64,000 bases of DNA from Calliopum simillimum (taxonomy: Eukaryota; Arthropoda; Insecta; Diptera; Lauxaniidae). Made by a program: the position numbers and the translations under genes. Positions within the stretch are counted from its first letter, which is position 1, and each line of letters opens with the position of its first letter. The stretch is taken from NCBI GenBank assembly GCA_951812925.1, contig OX638372.1, positions 84,279,058 to 84,343,057 on the forward strand, given 5' to 3'. The notes below the pieces were generated by a model that searched no databases, was not told the DNA's origin, and worked only from the letters and a program-made list of their open reading frames with translations. Shown piece by piece: positions 19,825-31,951 of the stretch.

Positions 19825-20830
19825 TTTTTCTCGAGAACGGATGCAGCGATTTTAATAAAACTTGGAATAGTGTTAGATATTAGCATACAATGAAGAATGA
19901 TCTAGGTTTGAACTTTGTAAATGCTCACCAGGGGGCGTGGCGCTGCCCTAAACTTTAAAATTGATTTAGTCATAACTCGCAAACCATTCAAGTTATTTAG
20001 ATGAAATTTGGTAAGAGGGTACGGCTTGATAATACCTTATAACAGACAAAAAGTGGGCGGGATCAAAGAAGTGCCACGCCCCCTGGCAAACAGGAATTAT
20101 TACGTGATACGCCGTTATATTAGGAAAACTCGTTGAAGGGCGTGGCACCGCCCACAAAAATATAAAACGGTATAAAAAGAAAACTAATAAAGCAAACATT
20201 CTGAAATTAACTGTGAGGAGCTTAATTGCTATAGGGCATCTCTGATTTGAAAAAGGGCGAAATATCGCAGTTGCGCGTGGAACCTCCCATACAAGCAAAA
20301 TACGTAAAATGCTTTATCTCGCAAATGTTACAAGGTATTTAAATGAAATTTGGAATGTAGGTACTGCTTATTGATGCCTTTCAACAATCGAAAAGTGGGC
20401 GGTATCGAAGAAGTGCCACGCCCCCTTTTTAACCATTGAAAATTTTAATTCAATATTACTCGAAAACGACTGCAACAATTTTAATGATAATTTAGGAGAT
20501 GTTACCACTGCAAACAAGGATTAATATGTGATATAACGTTATATTATGAAAATACGTTGAAGGGCGTGGCACTGCCCACAAAAAATATAATACGCTATAA
20601 AAAGAAAACTGCTAAAGCAATCTTTTTGAATTTAACTTCAGGGAGTCTACTTACTATTAGGCACCTATGACCTGAACCTCCCATACAAGTAAAACAAATT
20701 AAAAGCTATTTCTCACAAATGGTACAACATATTTTGATGAAATTTGGTATGTGGATCTGTATCATGAGTATATAAAGCATAACAAAAAATAGGCTTTGTT
20801 CAATAATTGCCACGCCCACTTTTTATCAAA
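19825..20830. repeat. Diverged tandem block with GGGCGTGGCACCGCCCAC motifs
   Basis: AAGTGGGCGGGATCAAAGAA with GTGCCACGCCCCCT occurs near 20048 and again near 20391. GTTGAAGGGCGTGGCACCGC followed by TATAAAAAGAAAACT occurs near 20134 and 20557. GAACCTCCCATACAAG occurs near 20279 and 20675. The pieces repeat in the same order with a spacing of about 340-420 bp. The same GGGCGTGG and ACCTCCCATA phrases recur near 5095, 16800, 33220-33530 and 43917. Non-coding. Confidence 0.7.
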
Positions 20831-21170
20831 ATAAAAATGTTGGTTAATAACTCAGGCACAAAAAAAATGGAATTAACTTTTTAATTCTTATATGCAGCCT
20901 TATATACTTTTTGACGCTGAATCCGTCTCCATTGCAAAACTTTCATTACACCTCACAGTGTTTTACGTATAACAAGCTAGGTGGACAAAATTCATTAACA
21001 GATATCTAAATATTAGTAATGACATAATATACCTACTTTTTTTGGTGTAAATATTTGATGGTGACAAACAACTGAGTGCAGAAGTCAACTTATAAGTGTA
21101 AGTTAAATTTCAAATATTTATTATTTTTATTAAGCAATAAAGCAACTTGATTTTATTGTGGCAAAATCAA
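20831..21170. other. Spacer without gene
   Basis: No ORF or repeat recognised beyond ordinary AT-rich sequence. Confidence 0.4.
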
Positions 21171-21174
21171 TATT

Positions 21175-22110
21175 TTGTGACAATTTTAGTGATGGATTTT
21201 ATAGCAAAAAGAACGTATTTTATGTTTTAAGTAAAGGTTTTTCATTTTCTCCTTTGGGTAATGTGTAAGAAAGCTTCGAAAACAGATAAAAAAGTTTTTC
21301 TTTTTTTTTTCGTTTTCCAACTTTAATGGAGACGAAATTGCATGTACCCGCTTGTACCCAGTCTAAACTTTGGATATATGTTAGCTGCATCTATTCTCTT
21401 GATGAATATATTAGTTTCAACCTGAGCACTGCTGTTCATCTATTTTATTTTAATTTTTTTAGAATACCTTTAAATATATATATATATTTTTTTTTTAATT
21501 TATATTCGAATTTTTTGCTTTGTCTTAAAAAGGTCATAATTTTATGACATTTCCAGTGATGGATTTTATAAATGAAGGTTAGTGTTTTGTGTTTGAATAA
21601 GATTTTTGTCATTCCTTTCCTCAGGAAATGTTTCGAAAGCACTTAAAAAAATAACTCGTAGTGTAATTATTTTTCAAATTTAAAGGAGCTGGAATTGCAT
21701 GTACCCGCGTGTACCCAGTCTAGATTTTGGATATAAGTTAGCTACATCTATTTCCTTGATGAATATATTAGTTTTAACTTGCACATTAAAGTTCATCTAT
21801 TTTATTTTAATTTTTTCCAGAATACCTTTAATCATTTTTTTATTTTAATTTATATTCGAATTTTTTGCTTTATAAGTGTATTTAAAAAATTCGAAATTTT
21901 GTGACAATTCTCATGATGGATTTTTTAACAGAAGAAGAAGTTAGTATTTTGTGTTTAAATAAGACATTTGTCATAACTCCCCTCAAGGGAAAGTTTCGAA
22001 AACACTTAAAAAATAACGTTTATCTCTGTGTATCCAGACAAATTTTTGGATATAAATTAGTTGTACCTGACCATTGGATTACAACTATTTCATTTTTTTC
22101 AGAACATTTT
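21175..22110 (+). repeat. Three tandem, diverged copies of a ~360-bp unit
   Basis: GTGATGGATTTTATA occurs at about 21190 and 21555, and the related CATGATGGATTTTTTAACAG at about 21913. Each is followed by a form of TTAGTGTTTTGTGTTTGAAT, a TACCCAGTCTA or TATCCAGAC box, TTGGATATAA and GTTCATCTATTTTATTTTAA. Periods are about 365 and 358 bp. Only the third copy keeps a reading frame. Confidence 0.75.
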
Positions 22111-22424
22111 CACTCAATCTCAAGAAGTGAGTTTTTTGAAGAGTGGCTTGAGCATGACAAGGTCAAAAAAAAAAAATGACTGTCTTTACGATTTAATAAT
22201 ATCAAAATTCAAAGTGTTTGATGTAACTGAAGACTGTGTGAGGGTAATTAAGGAGAAAATTGCCAACTGTTCTTCAAAAATCGATCCAAAGTGGGTTTCT
22301 GCAGGGAAGTCCAAAGACCGCTTTATGATAAAGTTTAAAAGCTGGTTGGATGGTGAGGATTTAAAATTTGGTATATTTTCTTCACAACCACTACCTTCCA
22401 CATCATCTAAGCGTGAAGTAAGCT
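21913..22424 (+). pseudogene. Hypothetical coding remnant, unknown family
   Basis: ATG at 21913 opens MDFLTEEEVSILCLNKTFVI, running on to FFEEWLEHDKVKKKK (stop at 22177). After a run of A (about 22168-22178) a second frame continues with DCLYDLIISKFKVFDVTEDC, CSSKIDPKWVSAGKSKDRFM, KSWLDGEDLKFG and a stop at 22424. The A-run frameshift suggests one original protein of about 165 residues. The pattern KW...KDRF...WLDG resembles N-terminal regions of unnamed repeat-borne proteins, but I cannot name it. A giant palindrome begins 30 bp downstream. Confidence 0.4.
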
Positions 22425-22456
22425 GAAACCGATTCATAGTTTGATATGTTATCACT

Positions 22457-24243
22457 AATTACACTAGTTTACAGCCAAAATTCCCAGCGAATGCCGTTAC
22501 TCATTTTATATGAAAAATGGGCTGCTGATTCCGAAAATCGCATTTTTTTTTTTTATTTCGTGTCGTTTTCGAGATATCGGTCATTTTCGGTTTTTGGACC
22601 AAAAAAAAAAAGATAGTTCCATTAAAATACAAATATCTCAAGAACCAATGTTTGTATTTAAACAAATAATATGTCATATTAAAGGTAATTAAATTACCTA
22701 CAAATGATATCCACATCACTTTTTGGTTGGTTCGTTAGTTTCGGTGAAATAAATTGATTTCTAAAAAAAAAATTTTTTTTTTCGAAAAAATTAAGAAAAA
22801 ATCAAATTCAACTTCAAATTTATACAAGAAGACATAACTTTTTTGTAATATTTTTTTTTTTTGTATCATAGACTATATATTTGTGAAGAAAATGAGATAT
22901 CATTTAAGAAAATCGATGGAAAAATGCAAAAGTTGTATACAATTCATTGATAAGTTACCAAAATGCGTTTTTCCCTATTTTTCCGTTTTTTTTGTAATAA
23001 ACTGTTCGAAAATTTGAAACTTTTTGTAAAAGAAATTAGAAAATCCAAAAAATTCTTAAAGAAGGCATTAAAAGGAAACACCCGTGCCTCGCCGTTTTTC
23101 TCTAGTACGTCAGATTTTTTTTTAATCAATTTTTGAAGTTTTTTAATCCACTGTATATGAAAAAACAGAAATAACGCATTCTTGTGTTAAATCGATGAAT
23201 TTAACTATATGATCCTTACATCTGAGGTGTATTATGTGTTCAGTAAACTTATGCAGGATACTGCGAGGAATATTTTTGTAGAAAATTTTAACCCTCTAAA
23301 ACCCTCACATGTGGGTCATTTTGACCCCCACATGAAGGTCATTTTGACCTACATGTGGGGCCCCACATGAAGGTCATTTTGACCTACATGTCGGGGTTTG
23401 AGAGGGTTAAAATTGTCTACAAAAATATTCCGCGTAGTATCCTGCATAAGTTTGCTGAAGACATGATACACCTCAGATGTAAGGATCATATAGTTAAATT
23501 CATCGATTTAACACAAGAATGCGTTATTTCTGTTTTTTCATGTACAGTGGATTAAAAAACTTAAAAAATCGATTAAAAAAAAATCTGACGTGCTAGAGAA
23601 AAACGGCGAGGCACGGGTATTTCCTTTTAATGCCTTCTTTAAGAATTTTTTGGATTTTCTAATTTCTTTTACAAAAAGTTTCAAATTTTCGAACAGTTTA
23701 TTACAAAAAACGGAAAAATAGGGGAAAACGCATTTTGGTAACTTATCAATGAATTGTACACAACTTTTGCATTTTTCCATCGATTTTCTTAAATAGTATT
23801 TTATTTGCCTAACAAATTTATAGACTATAATATAAAAATACAAAATGATTTTTAAAATTTTTTTTTCTTGTAAAAATCTGCAGTTGATTTAGACATTTTT
23901 GTAATTTTTTCGGAAAAATATACTCTTTTTTTTCAGAAATCAATTTATTTCATTGAAACTAACAAACCAGCCAAAAAGTGACGTGAGTATCATTTGTAGG
24001 TAATTTAATTACCTTTAATATGACATATTATTTGTTTGAATACAAACATTAGTTCTTGAGATATTTGTATTTAAGTGGAACTATCTTTTTTTTTTTGGTC
24101 CAAAATGACCGATATCTCGAAAACGACACGAAATAAAAAAAAAAAATGCGATTTTCGGAATCAGCAGCCCATTTTCCATATAAAATGATTAACGGCATTC
24201 GCTGGGAAAAAAAATTTTAATCATTTGTAAACTAGTGTTACAT
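22457..24243. repeat. Giant palindrome (foldback) 1.79 kb, family F2
   Basis: Arms mirror from TTCCCAGCGAATGCCGTTA (22481-22499) to its inverse at 24190-24208, and the outer CACTAGTTTAC (22462) pairs with GTAAACTAGTG (24227). The centre near 23345 is a short array of CATGAAGGTCATTTTGACCT flanked by TAACCCTCTAAAACCC and its inverse. Arms of about 800 bp are highly similar, with small indels in A/T runs. No ORF. Confidence 0.9.
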
Positions 24244-24827
24244 TACTAATGCATTTGTACCGTACTGCGAGTAGTAATTGAACATTTGCAAAAAAAGAAA
24301 CAATAAATGTTGGTTTTTATACTTTTTCCAACATAAAAAAATTCTGTTTTATTTCTTTTGTGGTTTTTTGTTAAATTTTTTTTTTAGATAGCTATTCAAC
24401 GATACCAATTTTTGCGGGTTCAAACCCTCTCTATTAAGATCCTTTCCTATATATCTTTTTCCTCTATATGTATATGAATTAAAAATATTGAAATAAAATA
24501 AAATTAATCTGTATGAAAACCCCCCCTGAGCAATTTCTGGCTATGATGGTGATCTATGCCGAATAAGAAAAAATGTTTCAGACTAAAGTGTAGTATTTTT
24601 CCACGTAAAATCAGAATCTGCAATAAAAATTGGGAGTTTCCATGTAAAATTTTGAAGTTTCTTCCGTCAACCGCGGGAGGAGAGGTGTAGAGGGTCAAAA
24701 CTGGTATCGTAGCACGGCCCTCTTAAAAATATTGGACACGTGTTTTTTTTTTTTATTTAACGTGCAGCATTAAAAACACTTGAGCGTTCCGGAAATTTTG
24801 GAACACCCTGTAAATAAAAATATTAAT
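24244..24827. other. Spacer without gene
   Basis: AT-rich; a short C-run (about 24521-24527) and no recognised coding or repeat feature. Confidence 0.4.
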
Positions 24828-25837
24828 AATAGCTCCGTTCCAGAAGATTTTTAGATAAATTTTTGGTTAAATTTTTAGTTAAATAATTCGGGAGAGTAAT
24901 AGCAAAATTGTTCTCAGCAAGAGATTTAACTAAAAAATTTACTGGAACAAGATTTGGACAAAAATTTGGATAAAGTTTTTAATGTCAAAAATAATAAACA
25001 TAAACAAAGTCTTTGAAAACGAAATAAAACACAATTTTTATGTGAAAAAATACATTTTTATCAATTGCAATTAAAGAAAATATATATTAAGCAGTTAATT
25101 GATCTCTAATGATTCTATTCCTTCAATAGAATCAGACGATTATCTTATTAATATTTATTTTTATTTAAGTCAAAACAATTTAGCGTACATCTTAATATTA
25201 AAAAGTTGACGGCATTAAATATTGTCCATAAAAGTTTTTCTCCAAAGGCTCTGATGTAGATAAAATATTTGCCAAATCACTTTTTGTGGCTAAAACGTGT
25301 ACACGAGTGCATGCAGAGACTATATCCATTAAATGAATTTGAAATTACAAATTGACACGAGTTTTGTTTACAATTGCTGTATTTTAGTTTTAGTCTCAGC
25401 AAGCTGCAGCTTAATATTCTGGTTGGGGGTCATAATTCATTGCCTATTGAAAGTAAAGAAGCATAAGTATTAATCCATCATATGCAAAATCAAAAAATTT
25501 ACCGCCAAAGTCCAAAACGACCTGATCACCACAAACTCATGGAAAGCTATTATCCTTGCTAGAACCGTCAGATTGTAACATTTTTCTTTTTATTTCGTTT
25601 CGAAAAGCAGCTGCACAAATTTTTGTTGACGTTTAATTTATTTACAAATTTAATATTTTTTTTTAATCTTCCCGCACCCACCGTACATATATACTTTTTT
25701 GTCAGTTGTGACTTTTTTGAAATTTAACAAAAGAAATTCTTTAGGTAAAATTTGGTTACTTTTGTTAGGAGGGGAAATGATCAGTCAACTTTAGGTAACA
25801 AAAGTTAACTTTTGTTTCGTTCTGGAACGGAGCTAAT
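24828..25837. mobile_element. 1.0 kb TIR element, unclassified
   Basis: Inverted ends AGCTCCGTTCCAGAA (24831-24845) and TTCTGGAACGGAGCT (25820-25834) are perfect over 15 bp and flanked by AAT on both sides. A 3-bp duplication would fit PIF/Harbinger-like insertion, but AT-rich flanks make it weak. Subterminal AAATTTTTGGTTAAATTTTT and AACAAAAGTTAACTTTTG repeats occur near the ends. No convincing transposase is visible, so it looks non-autonomous. Confidence 0.7.
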
Positions 25838-26230
25838 ATGTCGTTATAAGGCTTACACTACCCAAAAATATCAAAAAAAAAATTTTGTCCAGCTCGCTTG
25901 TTCTACGTGAAACACTGTGCGTCAGTATATAGCTATAAAATTTGAGTAGTAAACATGAAAAATAAGAAAATTTAATTGTTGCACTTGCTGAAAAAACAAT
26001 AAACATTAAAAGAAAAGAAAAGGATATTGACCTGAGAATATTTAAAAAAAAAATAAGCAACTCTGGGCCTACAGACCTCAAAAACTATTTCAGGATGTCC
26101 ATTGAGAACTTTAATTATTCTTTTAAAAAATCACTTCCTGCATCCATCTTCACGCTGCAAAAATACCGCTTAACTGATACTTTTTGGTACACACTATCAG
26201 TCAAAAACAAATATGGCCGCTGACTGTCAT

Positions 26231-26256
26231 TCAACCACAAAAATTTTTGTGGTTGA
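26231..26256. repeat. Perfect 26-bp palindrome
   Basis: TCAACCACAAAAA followed directly by its exact inverse. It is surrounded by a looser inverted pair (ATGGCCGC near 26212, GCGGCCAC near 26279). Could be the core of a small foldback. Confidence 0.6.
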
Positions 26257-26392
26257 CTGATGACTAACTTGATGAAATTGCGGCCACACACGCAAAAATG
26301 CTCAAATTGAGAAAAACTGACGAACATGTTCTAATTTTTTTAATTACTTTTTTTTGCAACTTTATTATTTTCGAACAGTGAAATGTCAAACT

Positions 26393-26430
26393 TTATAAAT
26401 AAAGGGTTCGCTTCTGCAAAAATACAACAA
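26393..26430 (+). promoter_or_regulatory. Possible core promoter of the small spliced ORF
   Basis: TATAAATA begins at about 26394. About 30 bases downstream lies an AAAATACAACAAAG stretch that could serve as initiator, and the ORF's ATG follows at 26445. Weak in such AT-rich DNA; noted because spacing is right. Confidence 0.25.
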
Positions 26431-26444
26431 AGCATATTTTTATA

Positions 26445-26826
26445 ATGTCGTTCAATGTTGTATGCTGTTTTAGTTTAGACGCTGTCAGAAAACTTTTTGT
26501 GAACATTGTGTACATAAGTTTACTGTCTCAGATTTTTTCTTTAACACATTATTATTATAATTGGTTTCGTTTTATTACATATATTGTAAAATATATGTCA
26601 AAAAGTTGCGAGTACTTAATTAATATTCGGTTACTTACAGATTTAGCAAGAAAAAATATGCATCACTATAAACTTTTGTTTGAAAAATGTCAAATTTATT
26701 TAAAAAATAATTTAAATAAAAAACAAATATCAATTCAGTTCGACTCCAACAAAACGGTAAATTAAATTTGTATTCTTTTTACACATTTTAATCGATTTTA
26801 ATGTTTAATTATAGGAATCTTCATAA
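26445..26826 (+). CDS. Hypothetical small spliced gene, 107 residues
   Basis: Exon 1 is 26445-26756, intron 26757-26814 (58 nt, GTAAAT...ATTATAG) and exon 2 26815-26826 (GAATCTTCATAA). The joined protein is 107 residues: a hydrophobic aromatic N-terminal half (FVNIVYISLLSQIFSLTHYY, WFRFITYIVKYM) that could include one or two membrane segments. A basic, hydrophilic end follows (LFEKCQIYLKNNLNKKQI). No family recognised. The short fly-sized intron and upstream TATA-like box argue for a real gene; A+T-biased codons and lack of homology argue against. Exon 1 also ends in the phase needed by the terminal-exon-like piece at 27572. Confidence 0.35.
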
Positions 26827-27571
26827 ACGTCAAATTTTACTGCAAGCAGTGATTGCAGGCCAGTTTTTGTTGTCAATGCGGAAATGAGAACCAAATAAGA
26901 AAAAGCTTAAAAATTTCCTGCAAGTCCCGCATTGATTGTGGATGGGGCATTATTCAGAAAAGGCAGCAACTTCTCTTTCTTAAAAAATTTATTTTATTTT
27001 TCATCTTTTTTGTATGGAGTTACTGCCTTTTATGATTTTAATTATGAAAAATATGAAAACAGGGTGTAATGTTTACATTTCTTTATTTGCAATTTGCAAG
27101 AGAAGTGGAAAACTTAAAAAATTGTCGATTGGACTAAAATATAGATAAAAAATTGCTTAATCCGATGGAGAAATAAAGTTTGAAAAGCCGTAACTTAGTT
27201 TGAACACATTTCGCAAAAATTAAATCTAAAAAATAAAATTTAAGCCCAAAAAATTTTGAATCGTGTTAAATGGAATAAAATCGTGTAAAAATATTTTCAA
27301 ACCGTGTTAAATCAAAACCGTGTAAAAAAAGACCGTGTAAAAACAGAATTAAGTGTATATCGATTAGCCAAATTACATGAAAATCGAACTTTGCTTCAGA
27401 CGGGAGGTTCATTAAAATTTTTTGCATCTTTGATGCAAAAGTTATATATCCGAAAATTTTTCAGCTGTTTATATAGAATGTATAGCACACGTAATACATA
27501 AAATATTTTTTTAATCGTAAATAACTCAAAATAATTTTTTATTTTATTTTGTTTTTGATTTTTTATTTCAG
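26827..27571. other. Spacer with a dispersed motif
   Basis: 27300-27356 carries AACCGTGTTAAATCAAAACC, GACCGTGTAAAAACAGAATT, an inverted relative of 12745-12800. The first 200 bp might be 3' untranslated sequence of the small gene. Nothing else recognised. Confidence 0.45.
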
Positions 27572-27628
27572 GTTGTTTCTCTTGGTGCTATACTCTGTAT
27601 GGCTGGATGCGTTGGATTCATATTTTAA
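27572..27628 (+). CDS. Candidate terminal exon, hydrophobic C-terminus
   Basis: After a strong acceptor (TTTTTTATTTCAG, ending 27571) the frame reads VVSLGAILCMAGCVGFIF and stops at TAA 27626-27628. The peptide is a clean short transmembrane-like segment with balanced codons, unlike the background. It is in phase 0, so it could splice to the exon ending at 26756 as an alternative end. No gene recognised; chance is possible in 57 nt. Confidence 0.3.
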   Translation, partial: VVSLGAILCMAGCVGFIF

Positions 27629-27713
27629 GCCAAACTTAGTCCAGCTAAAATAGAACATTTGGCACTCATCTCTAATTACATCTTGCATTTTCAATTCTTT
27701 GTTTAATACAGAT

Positions 27714-28010
27714 CATTCAAAATTCAAAAACCAACAAAAACATTTTTTTGATGGGTGTTGTAGTTCCGAGATATTTGACGCTGACTGCGCTTGACTTGGT
27801 TACGCTAGCTTTGTTTGAACCGCAAACGATAAAAAAAAATTTGACCCGGCCAACTGTACATATTTAAAAAAAAACCGCTTTAAGTTTAAAAAAAATCGTT
27901 TGTGGCTTTTTATTCCTGAAACTATGAATTCAATATTCAAAAAACAACAAAAACATCTTTTGATGGGTGTTTTAGTTCCGAAAATTTCTACGTAAACTGC
28001 GATTGGCTCA
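27714..28010 (+). repeat. Tandem pair, ~216-bp unit
   Basis: ATTCAAAAACCAACAAAAAC with TTTTGATGGGTGTTGTAGTT near 27714 recurs near 27930. Between them TCGTTTGTGGCTTTTTATTC (27892) recurs as TCGTTTGTAGCTTTTTATTC at 28130 and 1353. The first copy of the duplicated block starts with the same unit. Confidence 0.65.
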
Positions 28011-28024
28011 GTTTTTTTTTTTAA

Positions 28025-28075
28025 CTACAGCAGAATGCCGATTATCCGAACGCCGATTAACCGAATCGCCAATAA
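28025..28075 (+). mobile_element. Possible pogo/Tigger-like terminus
   Basis: TACAGCAGAATGCCGATTAT followed by CCGAACGCCGATTAACCGAA resembles the TA-flanked CAG...GATTATCCGAAC ends of pogo-group Tc1/mariner elements. No matching right end or transposase was found, so this is a weak call. Confidence 0.35.
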
Positions 28076-31000
28076 TTAATTTTATAATTTTTTAAATACT
28101 TCAAAAATAACCGTTTTGAATTTTAAAAAATCGTTTGTAGCTTTTTATTCTTTGAACTACAAACGAAAGGAAAATCACTACAAAAAGTTGCAAATAAAAC
28201 TGCGTTTTCAGTTTCATCGTTTCGAAAAGTGGATATCTCGAAAACGGTTGGCCCAAAATGGAAATGTGTGGCTAATTTGCCGCCACTTAAACCTAACCTA
28301 AGGTACTTAGTTGGTACAGAAGCAGTATTTTTTCCGTTCTTATTTTGGTCTCCTTGGTATAGACACCAATCGAAAAAAAATTTTTTCCTGATCGGAACAT
28401 ATTTGACCGTGCACCAAGCCGTTAAGGGTCGGATAAACGCTATTTATATGAAAATAAGGAAACAACCAATCCTATCTTTGAAACTATTTGACGTAGGAGG
28501 ATGAGATTCAGTAAATGTATGAACAATACTTGCGTAAATAGTATTCCAATAAAAATTGGCAGCGCCACGCCCCCTCCAACCGAAATTTGTCGTATCTCTG
28601 AAAATAGTTGACTCAGGTAAATGAGATTTGGTACATATCTAATTGGCACTGGAAAAATTTTTTTTAATAAAAATTGGCGGCGCCACTCCTCTCTGAAACT
28701 ATTTGACACAGGTGGCAGGAAATTTTATTCGCTTGGAATTGATTGCTATGATTGTAATAATTGATCCCTTTTCTTGCGTTTTTTTTTTTTTGTGATTTGC
28801 TGCTTTGGTTCGCCAGTAGGCAGGATCACCAGTTGAAGGCTTATTATTTATTGAATTTAAGTTGTAGTTTTATTATTTATTCAATTTATTGTTGTATTTT
28901 TAGTTTTTATTTGTATATTTTTATATGATTTTATTTTAATTAGATTTTAGTTTGAATACAATTTTTATTCTGACAAAATTTAGATTTTAAAAACAGGAAA
29001 CTTATAAATCATAACAATTGAGAGTGCATTGAGAGAGCATTTTGTATGCTAAAGCAATACAGGTGTTCGCATCACTTTATCTGAAATCAAATCGTATTCA
29101 CCTGTGCCAAATAGCTTCAAAGATATGACAAATTTTTTTTCAGAATGACGGGGCGTGGCCCCGCTTATTTTTATTGAACATTTTTTTCCCAGTGCGCTTT
29201 CACATTTTTTTGACTACTGGCTCCGAGTGAATTTGCTGCTTGAAGCCCTTCTCTTCGAAATGTTGGATAATCTTACTATCAAACCCACATTGGACGCCAT
29301 TAGACTTAATCATGATGAAATTATGCTCCTGGTTTGCTGCCATTATATACGTATACGTGAACTTTGTGATGTCTGCATTCCAAAAACTATTAATAAAATA
29401 TCAAATTAGAAAAATTTTGACAAATAAAAAAATATTGCTTGTTAACACATTCAATATATGCATGTGTTAGTGAAATTACAGTTCTTAAACGATTCGCTTT
29501 AGGTACGAAATTTGCGAACCGTAAATTTTTCTAAGTGGGATTATATGCAACGGGTGACATTCTGTTAGAAGTTAATTAAACTGTTTTCCGTTTTCACTAA
29601 AAATTTACTTGATAGTGTGAAATTCATGTCATTATGTTGAAAAAATTATAACAGTCAAATAACCAACTATAAAAAACCATAAAAAGTATGACATTACTTT
29701 AGTCGAAATGGTACTTAGGCCCTTTGGTACGGCCACTCCTCAATTATAATTGAGCATTCATGTTCAAATTTGAACATTTTGAGACTAAATTTATTGCAAT
29801 GTAAAGATAAACTTGGTCAATGTAGTAATAGGTACTTTTAATAAGATAACGATTTCAAACATATATCTTATAATATGAGATCATGGATTCAACACAACTT
29901 AATTTGCATTATTGCGTACTTTAAGGTTTTAGCGGAGCCTGTGCAGCCAAACGTCAACGTAAGCCATTTACTAGAAAAATCTTTTTAAGAAAATCAATAT
30001 CAAAAATTTGCTATAAGGATTTGCTATAAGGATCTTTTCAACACATATATTGTTCGAACCTAAGTTAGAGAATATTCTAAGGAATATTCATGTAAAATGT
30101 GTCCGATATCGTATCGGCAGGCCGTGAGTTACCACTTTCTTTATTTCGTACAAATCGAAACAGTTTGTTGTTCCTGTTAATTTTTTCGATAAAAAATCGA
30201 AATGGTCTTACTTCACTGAAATATTAATAATTTTTTAAAATTAAATCTAATTTTGGTAAACTTGAGCTTAAAATGTTTGTTAAATACACTTATATACAAA
30301 AACTAGTAAGGGTGTAACTTTTGGCCTGGCAAAAAAATAAATACCCTACACTGCAGTATTTTGAAAATTTTTCTCATATGGGAGGTGCTACGTCCTCTTG
30401 TCTGAATTTATCCCGTTTTTGCTCAGAGCGTGCATTTATAGTTCTTAGTGTCTCAGTGAAATTCGGTTGGAATATCTCAAAAAACGTTTGAAGGTTTTGC
30501 TTATATAGGAGGTAACACGCCCTTTTGTCTGAGTTCGTCTAGTTTCATTTTCAATCCAACGAGCTAACTTTGACAACGGAGGCAGTGTACCAAATTTCAT
30601 TAAATTATCTTGCTAAGTTTTCCCAAAAAATGTATTTCCACACACAGCCAGCCAGACAGACAGACGGACATGGCTATGTCGACTCAGGAGGTGACGCTGA
30701 TCTCTGCGTTACAAACTGTGTGTAATTTGTGTAAACTACTGCTCCAAAAACCGTGTTGTAGTTGGCTTTAATATGAAAAGATGTAAAAAAACTACTGTAA
30801 AAATGAGCTTTGCACTGCTATAGATCTTAATTATTGGAAGCGTAATGAATTTTTCTTCAAAACAGTGTAAAGATAAATTCGATCGAATTTGGGTTTGCCG
30901 AAATGTATTCTTAAAAATGAAGCTACAACCTCAAAAATCGAAATTTTAGATTATCACAAGAATTGCCCCTATTTTTTTTTTATGTTTTAGGTATGGGAAA

Positions 31001-31811
31001 GTACAAAAAAGTTATTTCAGAAATTTTGGACAAGTGGGCGTTGCACCTCCCATGCTGACGCAAATATATATTTCAGTTTAATTATATAAAAAAATAATAA
31101 AAACAATAAGCAAAGGATTTTCAAAAAAAAAAAGCTATTTGAGGATTTATTTCATATCCATGTAAACAAATAACAATGTTTATATCATATACTTCATATC
31201 ATCATATACTTATTATTTATACTGTTTATGTTTTATACATATTTATACTACTTATATAATTAAATATAATTTATTTATATTAATAATATTTATTGCTTTT
31301 CTCGGGCTATCTGCGTTTATTTTTTAGAAATTTTATTTATATAATCGAATTTTTTTTTTTCTGTTTATTAACATAACGTGTTGTGCTTGTAAATATGCTA
31401 CCCGGATTATAGCTCAAAGTAATTAAATTACCCAAAAACCATTTATAATATTTAGAAAAAAAATTCGGAACTTGGATTTGAAATTTAAATTAATAGCATT
31501 TTTAGGACAATCAAATAGGTTGAAAAAAAAAAAAAAAAATACAATGTCAAGTTTGCGCACTTAGGCACTCCTAGTGCTTAGAGTAGACATAATACTCATA
31601 TGAAAAAAAAAGTTTGGTGAAAATATCAAGAGACTATTTGTTTTTACATACCAAAATATTTAACCAAATTTTTCATTTTGAGACTGATTTAAACTTCACT
31701 AAAATAGGTTTTTTTTTATTTTGTGTATATATATTATTTCTCAGTGTAAAAATGTTGTGTTGTATTACAACTATTTAAACCACACAAAAAGTCTCATCGA
31801 CTTTAAATTAT
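28058..31811. repeat. Copy 2 of the duplicated non-coding block
   Basis: Direct copy of 1271-6090 as described there. It lacks the RTE-like insertion and the 2338-3443 segment. It has a short private insertion near 29064-29110 and an additional copy of the ATAGGAGGTAACACGCCC phrase near 30500. Homology to the third, diverged copy (35100-35570) extends a further 70 bp past the end of the match with copy 1. Confidence 0.85.
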
Positions 31812-31829
31812 ATTGGGGAAAGTATCCAG

Positions 31830-31875
31830 ATATGAGACACCTCCGGGTATGAGACACCTCCGGGTATGAGACAGT
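31830..31875. repeat. 18-bp tandem repeat
   Basis: TATGAGACACCTCCGGG repeated about two and a half times. Confidence 0.8.
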
Positions 31876-31951
31876 CGATTTTTTCTATGATGCAAAATTA
31901 ATATTGCCAATATGACTACTGTCGAACTATCCTCTTACTATGACCAAGTTT

